From Candidatus Parcubacteria bacterium (GTDB lineage: Bacteria; Patescibacteriota; Minisyncoccia; Phycocordibacterales; SBAW01): DNA of 10,854 nt. Shown piece by piece: positions 4,803 through 10,353 of this stretch. Location of the stretch: contig JAIFWM010000021.1 of NCBI GenBank assembly GCA_019661855.1, positions 1-10,854 on the forward strand. Direction: 5' to 3'. The first letter of the stretch is position 1. Each line of letters opens with the position of its first letter. The notes below the pieces were generated by a model, which saw nothing but the letters and a program-made list of their open reading frames with translations, did not search any database and had not been told where the DNA came from. The position numbers were made by a program, and so were the translations under genes.

Positions 4803-4855
4803 TTCTTACAGAAGACTGCTAAAAAATGCTTTGACACCAGCGAAGGAGCCGCACA

Positions 4856-5146
4856 ATGAAACGATCTCGTGCAGTATGGCAACCAAGTCTGTTACGAGTG
4901 CCGGTCGAACCACCACCCACCGAAGCGGAGCTCACGCAAGAGAGTATACGACAAGCTATCGCTCACTTGCGACGCGGCAACAAGGTCAGTGCCCTCGGAC
5001 CTTTCGTTGCATTGATTGGCAAAGTAGGATTCGGCAAAGGCGTAATAGCCGAACTTAAACGCCTGGACATCCTCGATCACAACAGCCAGCTCACGCACGA
5101 TTGGCACATGAAGGTTGAGGCGTTTTACAACTCTGTTCCCGCCTGA
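4856..5146 (+). CDS. 96-aa small basic protein of unknown function
   Basis: This soluble protein has a basic N-terminus (MKRSRAVW), a proline-rich stretch (PVEPPPTEAE, residues 16-25), a predicted helix TQESIRQAIAHLRRG (27-41), a hydrophobic glycine-rich segment ALGPFVALIGKVGFGKG (46-62), and a second helix VIAELKRLDILD (63-74). GKVGFGKG resembles a P-loop but lacks the Ser/Thr after GK and any Walker B motif, so nucleotide binding is not supported. Shine-Dalgarno AAGGAG (4843-4848) sits 7 nt before the ATG. It is monocistronic, with a promoter candidate upstream and a terminator identical to its neighbour's downstream. I recognise no family. Confidence 0.75.
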   Translation: MKRSRAVWQPSLLRVPVEPPPTEAELTQESIRQAIAHLRRGNKVSALGPFVALIGKVGFGKGVIAELKRLDILDHNSQLTHDWHMKVEAFYNSVPA

Positions 5147-5172
5147 CCTTATCTTCAGGCAGCTCATCTCCA

Positions 5173-5206
5173 CCCCCGGCGCTCTACGGCGCCGGGGATT
5201 TTGTTT
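5173..5206 (+). terminator. Terminator of the 96-aa gene (repeat copy 2)
   Basis: CCCCCGGCGC-TCTACG-GCGCCGGGG is followed by ATTTTGTTTTG. It is identical over 25 nt to the hairpin at 4747-4771, loop included. Confidence 0.94.
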
Positions 5207-5240
5207 TGCGACATAAAGGTTAAACCTTGATGTGTGAGGG

Positions 5241-5268
5241 TTGCATTTATTTAATTGTGTGATATAAT
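5241..5268 (+). promoter_or_regulatory. Promoter of the 82-aa gene
   Basis: TTGCAT (5241-5246), a 16-bp spacer and a consensus TATAAT (5263-5268). TTGCAT and ATGCAA (5267-5272) form an inverted repeat spanning the promoter, which could be an operator or chance. Confidence 0.65.
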
Positions 5269-5300
5269 GCAAAAGTAAGTTCAACAGAGGATCGCTGACC

Positions 5301-5549
5301 ATGTCTGAGCAGAACCGCTTAGTTAGGATCATGTTCCCGTTAACCGAGCCCGGTGAGAATCCGTGTCCGTTCGCGGAGTTCCCCGCAAGCGAGAACATCA
5401 CGCGTGAACAAGCATACGCGCACGCGAGTCACATCTGGTTCGGGATCAAGCCCGAACAGCTCGTTGAGAGCCCGGCGCAATCTGAGCCAGGTCTGCGGCT
5501 CACACCAACGCCAGAATTCCTCAACAAGTTCTTCCCCCCGGCTAAGTAG
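5301..5549 (+). CDS. 82-aa small protein of unknown function
   Basis: This soluble, proline-rich protein (MFPLTEPGENPCPFAEFPAS, residues 11-30) has a central helix beginning ITREQAYAHASHIW (33-46) and the pattern GIKPEQL (48-54). GIKPEQL recalls GITPDEL in the 77-aa gene product, and ITRE recalls LTRE in the 149-aa product; this similarity is weak and may be chance. A Shine-Dalgarno-like GAGG (5287-5290) lies about 10 nt before the ATG. The TAG stop is embedded in the terminator hairpin, an economical arrangement. The gene is convergent with folD, whose stop lies 15 nt away. I recognise no family. Confidence 0.72.
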   Translation: MSEQNRLVRIMFPLTEPGENPCPFAEFPASENITREQAYAHASHIWFGIKPEQLVESPAQSEPGLRLTPTPEFLNKFFPPAK

Positions 5550-5566
5550 CCGGGTTTCTCTTTTTT
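5537..5566 (+). terminator. Terminator of the 82-aa gene, overlapping its stop codon
   Basis: CCCGGCT (5537-5543) pairs with AGCCGGG (5548-5554) around AAGT, followed by TTTCTCTTTTTTA. The stop codon lies at 5547-5549. On the minus strand the hairpin lacks a U-tract, so it does not clearly end folD. Confidence 0.85.
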
Positions 5567-6284
5567 ATTTAGAAAGTTGGGAGAGGTTTTTAAAAATCAT
5601 CGCAACAGCGATGGGGCCGATACCACCTGGAACTGGAGTGAAAATGGAAGCGACATCTGCGCACGCTGGGTCCGCGTCGCCAGCTAACTTACCTCCTGCC
5701 TCTGACGTGCCCGCGTCTATTAAAATTACTCCCTGCTTTAGCATTTCTGGTTTGATGAACCCAGGCTGCCCCGCGCCCAGCACTACTATATCTGCATCTT
5801 TGAGTGCCGAAAGGTTGCCCTCACTTTGAGTAACAACCGAGACATCCGCACCAAGCTCTTTTAAAAGAGCTGCAGCGGGGGCACCAACTAAACGCCCGGC
5901 ACCCACGACTACTGCTTTTTTATTTTTTACTTCAACACTGTTTCGGTTAAGAATTTCGGCAATTGCTCCTGCAACTGGTGCCAACACAAGCGGGTTGGGG
6001 CCTATGGCATCTAGATCTTTTTGCGGCGGGATTGCAGCGATTAACTTTTCTGCATCGGGATGTGGCAGCTGCACGATGACGCCATCGCAGTTTTGAACCA
6101 AATCGTTGAACTCTCCCCGCACTACCTCGACACCCAAGCGCTCGGCAACTCTTGTTTTAATTTTTACAAATGACTCTGTTGCGGGGTCTGGGGTACCAAC
6201 AACAATCCCAAGCTTTTTACCACGAAGGCTCTCACCAAGTTCGGTGATGATTTCCTCTGCTATTTGTTTGCCATTAATAATCAT
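5565..6284 (-). CDS. folD: FolD-like methylenetetrahydrofolate dehydrogenase/cyclohydrolase, short divergent form
   Basis: FolD interconverts 5,10-methylene-THF and 10-formyl-THF with NADP. This cytosolic protein is 239 aa against about 285 in E. coli. Visible landmarks: catalytic Lys43 in FVKIK (family YVxxK, so Tyr has become Phe), VQLPHP (71-76), KDLDAIGP (89-96), the Rossmann loop GAGRLVGAP (128-136), ADIVVLGAGQPGFI (164-177) and TPVPGGIGPIAVA (216-228). The usual PCTP motif is replaced by VLAPVAGAI (100-108), and the N-terminal domain is shortened by several dozen residues. The first ATG starts 2 nt after the upstream glycosyl phosphotransferase stop, so the two genes form an operon. The dehydrogenase fold looks intact; cyclohydrolase activity is less certain. 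Confidence 0.88.
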   Translation of the reverse strand: MIINGKQIAEEIITELGESLRGKKLGIVVGTPDPATESFVKIKTRVAERLGVEVVRGEFNDLVQNCDGVIVQLPHPDAEKLIAAIPPQKDLDAIGPNPLVLAPVAGAIAEILNRNSVEVKNKKAVVVGAGRLVGAPAAALLKELGADVSVVTQSEGNLSALKDADIVVLGAGQPGFIKPEMLKQGVILIDAGTSEAGGKLAGDADPACADVASIFTPVPGGIGPIAVAMIFKNLSQLSK

Positions 6285-6286
6285 TT

Positions 6287-7633
6287 TTATTTACCGCTTT
6301 GGAGCAACATCTTTTTAATTGTTTTAAGAATTATGACTGCATCAAGCAAAAGCGAACGATGTTTAAGGTAGTAGAGGTCGTATGAAAACTTTTCGCGCGT
6401 GGCCTCTACCTCGGTGCCGTGGTGTGGATGATTGTCGTGGTAAAGCTGCGCCCAACCCGAGAGGCCCGGTTTAACCAAGTGGCGCATGTTGTAGTACGGG
6501 ATTTCTTTTACATAATGCGACACAAGACTTGGTGCCTCTGGTCGTGGACCAATGAGTGAAAGATCTCCTTTGATGACATTCCAGAGTTGGGGTAACTCAT
6601 CGAGACGAGTGACGCGCAAAACTTTTCCTACTTTGGTGACATACAACTTGCTGGTACCTTGAGATCCGTATTCGGCGTTGTCATTGCCGGACATGCTGCG
6701 AAATTTGTAGAAATTAAAAACACGCCCCGCTTCGCCAACACGAGGCATAGCGATGACAACTTCGCCGCTATCTTGAATTTTTAACGCAAGCGCAACACAA
6801 GGATAGATTACTAAAAATACTAATGCAGCAGGCAAACCGATTACAATATCCATCGCGCGTTTGAACGAGTCGTAGAGCAGGTGTGCTGAACGCGACACAT
6901 TGCGTGCGAGCCATTGGTCGTCTATGTGCGAGAGTGCGATGCGACCAAAAACTTCTTCGTAAAGCGGGAGCGCGTCGAAGAAACGTATCCCCTTAGCCAA
7001 GTAGTTATACAACTCGGGGAACGCTGCAGAGATGGTTTTGTCGCTAAAGTCGGCTATGACAAAGCGGGCGTCGTGCTTGTGAATGGCGGCCTCAACCACT
7101 CCTGCCAAATTGCCTTGCGAAGGACGTATTACCTCGACGATGCGTGCGGGTGCACGATGTGCGCGGTTGAGTGCCGAGGTTAATTCATCAATTTCTTTAC
7201 CTTGACCTACCATGATCGCGGTTTCTGAACGTTGAAGCCCGAGCCATGGATAGATGACGACACGCCAGAGTAGAATGAGGAGGAACGAAACAGGGAGATA
7301 AATAAAGAGAAGAGTTTTTGGTGCGATACCAAACCATGGCACAAAAAAGAAAAAGAGTGCGGTGATGATGAGATTGAGTGTTTGCGCAACAAGCAGAGTT
7401 GCCGAAAAAGCGCGACGGGCCAAAATGATTGAACGACTTTCGTATAGACCCGCGATAAAAAAGACGGCGACCCAAACTAAGAACAGAAAGGAGAACGGTG
7501 CTAAGTGCGCGAGGAAGAACTCTTGGCTCGGAGCCTCCATGACACGCAGATATAGCGAGAGCCACAGGGCAAATACAAAAAAGACGAGGTCTCCCACGAA
7601 TAAAACGAGCGTCCGTGACCGGAAGGCATTCAT
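6287..7633 (-). CDS. Polyprenyl-phosphate hexose-1-phosphate transferase (WcaJ/WbaP-type)
   Basis: This 448-aa membrane enzyme is of the polyisoprenyl-phosphate hexose-1-phosphate transferase family, which loads the first sugar phosphate from a nucleotide sugar onto undecaprenyl phosphate to start exopolysaccharide, capsule or glycan synthesis. Four N-terminal membrane segments (about residues 8-30, 45-63, 78-98, 106-128) are followed by a soluble CoA-binding-like domain (135-230). The catalytic bacterial sugar transferase domain includes KRAMD (259-262 region), a re-entrant hydrophobic helix (263-284), FYKFRSM (308-314), TRLDELPQLWNVIKGDLSLIGPRPE (342-366), PGLSGWAQ (389-396) and YDLYYLKHRS (418-427). 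The ATG is preceded by AT-rich -10-like sequence without a Shine-Dalgarno. It is divergent from the GT4 gene and in an operon with folD. Confidence 0.95.
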   Translation of the reverse strand: MNAFRSRTLVLFVGDLVFFVFALWLSLYLRVMEAPSQEFFLAHLAPFSFLFLVWVAVFFIAGLYESRSIILARRAFSATLLVAQTLNLIITALFFFFVPWFGIAPKTLLFIYLPVSFLLILLWRVVIYPWLGLQRSETAIMVGQGKEIDELTSALNRAHRAPARIVEVIRPSQGNLAGVVEAAIHKHDARFVIADFSDKTISAAFPELYNYLAKGIRFFDALPLYEEVFGRIALSHIDDQWLARNVSRSAHLLYDSFKRAMDIVIGLPAALVFLVIYPCVALALKIQDSGEVVIAMPRVGEAGRVFNFYKFRSMSGNDNAEYGSQGTSKLYVTKVGKVLRVTRLDELPQLWNVIKGDLSLIGPRPEAPSLVSHYVKEIPYYNMRHLVKPGLSGWAQLYHDNHPHHGTEVEATREKFSYDLYYLKHRSLLLDAVIILKTIKKMLLQSGK

Positions 7634-7637
7634 ATCG

Positions 7638-7658
7638 ATTGTATAATATAATACAACA
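7638..7658. promoter_or_regulatory. Divergent promoter region with overlapping -10 boxes, likely leaderless in both directions
   Basis: Two overlapping TATAAT boxes on the plus strand (7642-7647, 7647-7652) lie within the imperfect palindrome TTGTAT-AATATA-ATACAA (7640-7657). The minus strand offers TATTAT, TATATT and TATACA. Only 30 bp separate the two ATGs and neither has a Shine-Dalgarno sequence, so start sites should fall at or within a few bases of both ATGs. No clear -35 boxes; these would lie inside the coding regions. Confidence 0.6.
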
Positions 7659-7663
7659 AATCC

Positions 7664-8614
7664 ATGAAAAAGAAAGTTACATACGTTATTACCAAAAGTA
7701 ACTGGGGCGGCGCGCAGCGCTATGTTTTTGACCTTGCCACTGCCCTCTCTCCCGAGAAATTTGAGGTGTCGGTGGCTTGCGGGGGCTCTGGGATGTTAGT
7801 TCAAAAATTGAAAAAAAAGGGTGTACGCACGATTGAGGTTAAAAGTTTTCAGCGTGATATTTCGTTTGGTAAAGACGCGCGCAGTGTCTCTGAATTGGTT
7901 AAGATTTTTAAACAAGAGAAACCTGACGTAGTGCATTTAAACTCGAGCAAGGCGGGCGGGATTGGTGCTCTGGCAGCAAAGATTGCGGGTGTGCCGAAAA
8001 TAATTTTTACTGTGCACGGCGTGCCGTGGGATGAGGATCGCAACCCTATTTCTAAATTTCTTATTTATATGGCGTCCCAAGCAACCTTTGCAATGTGCGA
8101 CGAGGTGATTACCGTGTCGAAAGATAACCACGCGCGAGTGCCGGGGAGCAAACTTATTTACAACGGTGTTGCGTACATGACGTTTGGAAGCGGCGAAGTT
8201 ATACGTAAAGCGTTCCCGCCGGGCGTACCTATCACTGGCACGATTGGCGAATTAACACACAATAAAAATCAGATTGCGCTTTTGGTTGCTGCGCGCGAAA
8301 ACCCCGCTATGTACGTGGCGATTGTTGGGGAGGGTGAACTACGTGAAATGCTAGAAGCAAAAATACGGGAATGGGGTTTGAGCGCGCGGGTGAAGCTCTT
8401 TGGTTTTATGCCAGCCGCAGAAGTACTGAAAGGTTTTGACGTGTTTGCACTTCCCTCCCTGAAAGAAGGCTTGCCGTATGTGCTGCTTGAAGCAAAGTTA
8501 GCGGGACTTCCGATAGAAGCAACCCGCGTGGGTGGAATTGGCGAGATCTTAGACGGCACGCCGGCAGACTTTAGTCTAGAAAAAATGGTGAGGGAGACGG
8601 TGAAGCTTTACTGA
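7664..8614 (+). CDS. GT4-family glycosyltransferase, shortened C-terminal domain
   Basis: This 316-aa GT-B fold enzyme transfers sugar from an activated donor during surface glycan assembly. The N-terminal acceptor domain has ITKSNWGGAQRYVFDLA (9-25), DVVHLNSSKAG (88-98) and VHGVPWDEDR (117-126). The C-terminal donor domain has TGTIGELTHNKNQ (191-203), LFGFMP (245-250) and the EX7E motif EGLPYVLLE (268-276), followed by AGLPIEATRVGGIGEIL (280-296). It then jumps almost directly to FSLEKMVRETVKLY (303-316), the usual C-terminal helix. The segment of roughly 40-45 residues that normally lies between is missing. The start at 7664 is set by -10 boxes 12-17 nt upstream; no Shine-Dalgarno is present. 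Its TGA overlaps the stop of the convergent minus gene. Confidence 0.92.
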   Translation: MKKKVTYVITKSNWGGAQRYVFDLATALSPEKFEVSVACGGSGMLVQKLKKKGVRTIEVKSFQRDISFGKDARSVSELVKIFKQEKPDVVHLNSSKAGGIGALAAKIAGVPKIIFTVHGVPWDEDRNPISKFLIYMASQATFAMCDEVITVSKDNHARVPGSKLIYNGVAYMTFGSGEVIRKAFPPGVPITGTIGELTHNKNQIALLVAARENPAMYVAIVGEGELREMLEAKIREWGLSARVKLFGFMPAAEVLKGFDVFALPSLKEGLPYVLLEAKLAGLPIEATRVGGIGEILDGTPADFSLEKMVRETVKLY

Positions 8615-9294
8615 ACTACAACGTTTTCCTCTCCTACTAGGTGCTCAAACTTGCCATTTGCTCCAAGCTCTTCTTCAACATATCTAACTGGGTACACACC
8701 GGCGGTTAAATATGTGTGGGTAATAGTTTTCATTTTTACACAAGCATCCGTATCGGGCTTCCATTCTGCGCATGCGGCATCTACTCGCGGTGTGTTATCA
8801 CTGAAATCAATCCAGTGATTACCCAGACCCATAAAATATGGCTCTACACTAACCTGCAGAGGAGCAACTCCCACGCTTGGATATATAAGCATGTTACTTG
8901 ATGAAAGCTGCTTTTGGCTGGAGATGATAGATAAGGCTATCTTTTTTACTTCTTCACCAACACCCGAAACTACTACAAAATGAGTGGTACTTAGGGGAAT
9001 AAAAAGTGAACCACCCACACCAGGAAAGATTGGTAATCCGTTTTGAGTTTCTCCAACTTTAGTTGCAGGGAAAGTGCCCGTACCTGCGTCACCGCCAGTT
9101 ACAAACCAACTACCTCCTTCAAAAAAATATTTGGTTTGAGAACTGCGCCAGTAGAAGGTTATTGAATTATTTTTTGCGGTTAATTCATCTATATAGATTC
9201 TGTCACCGGACACATGAGTAAGCGTTACTTGTTTGATTGTGGTAACTCCCTCACCATAGTTACTGTCGTAAAGTATTGCTTCTGCCTGGCTCAA
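8608..9294 (-). CDS. PKD-like domain surface protein, C-terminal part of a frameshifted gene
   Basis: This is the larger fragment of a split gene: 228 aa if started at the TTG at 9294, although the frame is open back to 9318. It continues the membrane-anchored fragment 9308-9520 after a one-base shift; joining ITF directly to LNNSQWLSQAEA gives a continuous protein of about 303 aa. The first half is a beta-rich extracytoplasmic region (GDRIYIDELTAKNNSITFYW; LFIPLSTTHFVVVSGV). The second half (about 135-228) looks like a PKD domain: GVAPLQVSV, WIDFSDNTP, and HTYLTAGVYPVRYV with the typical His-Thr-Tyr...Gly-Val-Tyr pattern. It also has two cysteines (DAACAEW, DACVKM) that may form a disulfide. 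Role: probably surface-exposed binding or structural protein. It has no credible start of its own. Confidence 0.75.
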   Translation of the reverse strand: MSQAEAILYDSNYGEGVTTIKQVTLTHVSGDRIYIDELTAKNNSITFYWRSSQTKYFFEGGSWFVTGGDAGTGTFPATKVGETQNGLPIFPGVGGSLFIPLSTTHFVVVSGVGEEVKKIALSIISSQKQLSSSNMLIYPSVGVAPLQVSVEPYFMGLGNHWIDFSDNTPRVDAACAEWKPDTDACVKMKTITHTYLTAGVYPVRYVEEELGANGKFEHLVGEENVVVQ

Positions 9295-9307
9295 CCACTG
9301 CGAATTA

Positions 9308-9520
9308 TTAAGAAAAAGTTATGCCAAATTGAGAGTCGCTGAAGGTTGAGGTTTGAGCTTGTGGAGGCGGGGTCGGAGTAGGATAAAGAACAGGGTCTTT
9401 TATTTGAACAATTTTCGCCTGTGTTGGTTGATTTTGTCGTATAGACCAATAAGCAGCACCGGCCCAGATGAGGACCGCGCCGATGATTATGGCTGCCCAA
9501 AACGTAGTACTCTTATTCAT
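9308..9520 (-). CDS. Membrane-anchor N-terminus of the frameshifted PKD-like protein
   Basis: This 70-aa fragment has a short N-terminus (MNKSTT), one membrane segment (about residues 7-26, AAIIIGAVLIWAGAAYW) and a Pro/Thr/Gln-rich linker (TPTPPPQAQ) leading outside. It stops at ITFS after an A5 run on the plus strand (9313-9317). In the +1 frame the protein continues without interruption into the 8608-9294 fragment. The ATG follows GAGGG with 4 nt spacing, and one base separates it from the upstream gene's TAG, so translation is coupled. The anchor closely resembles those of the two genes upstream. The break may be a sequencing or assembly error, a real mutation, or a programmed shift. Confidence 0.75.
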   Translation of the reverse strand: MNKSTTFWAAIIIGAVLIWAGAAYWSIRQNQPTQAKIVQIKDPVLYPTPTPPPQAQTSTFSDSQFGITFS

Positions 9521-9521
9521 A

Positions 9522-10082
9522 CTACCCTCGATCCGGCTGTGGAACTTCAGTGATTATTTGGAACGTCACCGTTTGTGCAACGGCGTCAATTGATACCACC
9601 TTTAGACGAACGATACCTGTTGCTGAGTGAGAGTCAGGAAAAGTTGAATACGCCCACTTAGCACTCTGGATTAGTTCTCCACCAACGGTTGCCGAAAACT
9701 GATACGGAGCAATTCCCCACGTCTTTGCTAGTTGCTGCTGATCATCCAAATATGAATTGTTTGAACTCATGACGGTAACTAACACTCCTGGATACGCAGT
9801 GCCAACATTTCTCAACGACATTGGCATAACAGTGATATTTCCATCAGTTGAACTTTCGCCAACCTTGACAGTAAAAGTTTGCCCCGCAACTGCCTGGAAG
9901 GAAGACGAATTAGAGCTAGGAGCTTGTTTTGGAGTAGCTTGTGCTGGCGCAGGCGTCGTTGTTGTTTGAGCAGTTTCTATTGGAGCTGGCTTAGTCTGCG
10001 TCCAGTCGAACGATATTCCTGCCCACACAAGCACTGCACCCACAATTATAATTGGGACCCAAAGGACGCTACGAAAGTTCAT
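9522..10082 (-). CDS. Membrane-anchored extracytoplasmic protein, unknown function
   Basis: This 186-aa protein starts at the ATG at 10082; a longer 191-aa form from the in-frame ATG at 10097 is possible. I prefer 10082 because TATGCT ends 6 nt before it, the same geometry as secD. It has one N-terminal membrane segment (MNFRSVLWVPIIIVGAVLVWAG), a Thr/Pro/Ala/Gln-rich low-complexity linker of about 30 residues, then a beta-rich globular domain (FTVKVGES, ITVMPMSLRNVG, GVLVTVMSS, FSATVGGELIQSAKWAYSTFPDS, VRLKVVSIDAVAQTVTFQIITEV) with no cysteines. The fold is not recognised; it resembles a small beta-sandwich. It is the middle gene of three with similar anchors and is coupled to the PKD-like gene by a 1-nt gap. 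Confidence 0.8.
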   Translation of the reverse strand: MNFRSVLWVPIIIVGAVLVWAGISFDWTQTKPAPIETAQTTTTPAPAQATPKQAPSSNSSSFQAVAGQTFTVKVGESSTDGNITVMPMSLRNVGTAYPGVLVTVMSSNNSYLDDQQQLAKTWGIAPYQFSATVGGELIQSAKWAYSTFPDSHSATGIVRLKVVSIDAVAQTVTFQIITEVPQPDRG

Positions 10083-10110
10083 GCTTTTAGCATACACCCA
10101 AAAAATGTAA

Positions 10111-10320
10111 CTATAGCCCTATGTATGCACTAAAGGCTTCTATGGCAGAGGCTCCAGAGAGGCCTGGCTCGGAGTTAAGGCTCGTGTTTGAAAAATGATC
10201 TTGTGACGCCCAGTAGGCAGCACCCGCCCACAACACAAAAATCCCAACCACTAGTATTGGTCCTAGTGTGGAACTATTTTTCTTTGTTATTACTTTTTGA
10301 ACTGGTTTCCTTCGTGCCAT
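10111..10320 (-). CDS. 69-aa small membrane protein with a shared anchor motif
   Basis: This protein has a basic N-terminus (MARRKPVQKVITKK), one membrane segment (about residues 19-37, LGPILVVGIFVLWAGAAYW) and a short Ser/Gly-rich tail of about 32 residues. LWAGAAYW matches the anchor of the 9308-9520 fragment almost exactly and the VLVWAG of 9522-10082, so the three anchors are probably paralogous. The tail ends before any globular domain, suggesting either a genuine small protein or a truncated copy. A TATTAT box (10332-10337) 11 nt before the ATG implies a very short leader. It lies 13 nt ahead of the longest form of the next gene and probably starts the three-gene unit downstream of rodA. 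Confidence 0.72.
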   Translation of the reverse strand: MARRKPVQKVITKKNSSTLGPILVVGIFVLWAGAAYWASQDHFSNTSLNSEPGLSGASAIEAFSAYIGL

Positions 10321-10331
10321 TGACTCTGTCT

Positions 10332-10337
10332 ATAATA
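10332..10337 (-). promoter_or_regulatory. Candidate -10 box for the three-gene anchor-protein unit
   Basis: TATTAT on the minus strand lies in the 33-bp gap after rodA. The start would be near 10325, giving a leader of about 5 nt. No -35 box is clear, so read-through from rodA is the alternative. Confidence 0.35.
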
Positions 10338-10353
10338 CACCGAGAATTTTTAT

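Noticed and set aside
4994..5041. Walker A motif (GKVGFGKG) in the 96-aa protein
   Set aside because: The residue after GK is Gly instead of Ser/Thr, there is no Walker B, and the protein is too small for a P-loop NTPase.
4892..5401. 169-codon minus-strand frame opposite the 96-aa and 82-aa genes
   Set aside because: It crosses a strong plus-strand terminator and two genes with good signals; the translation shows no domain and no start signal.
3610..5566. Prophage, plasmid or insertion sequence carrying the small genes
   Set aside because: No integrase, transposase, terminal inverted repeats, attachment site or phage structural gene is visible, and base composition is not clearly different from the flanks.
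5353..5829. 158-codon plus-strand frame overlapping the 82-aa gene and folD
   Set aside because: It is antisense to the well-conserved FolD C-terminus and out of frame with the 82-aa gene; the Ser/Arg-rich translation is typical of a shadow frame.
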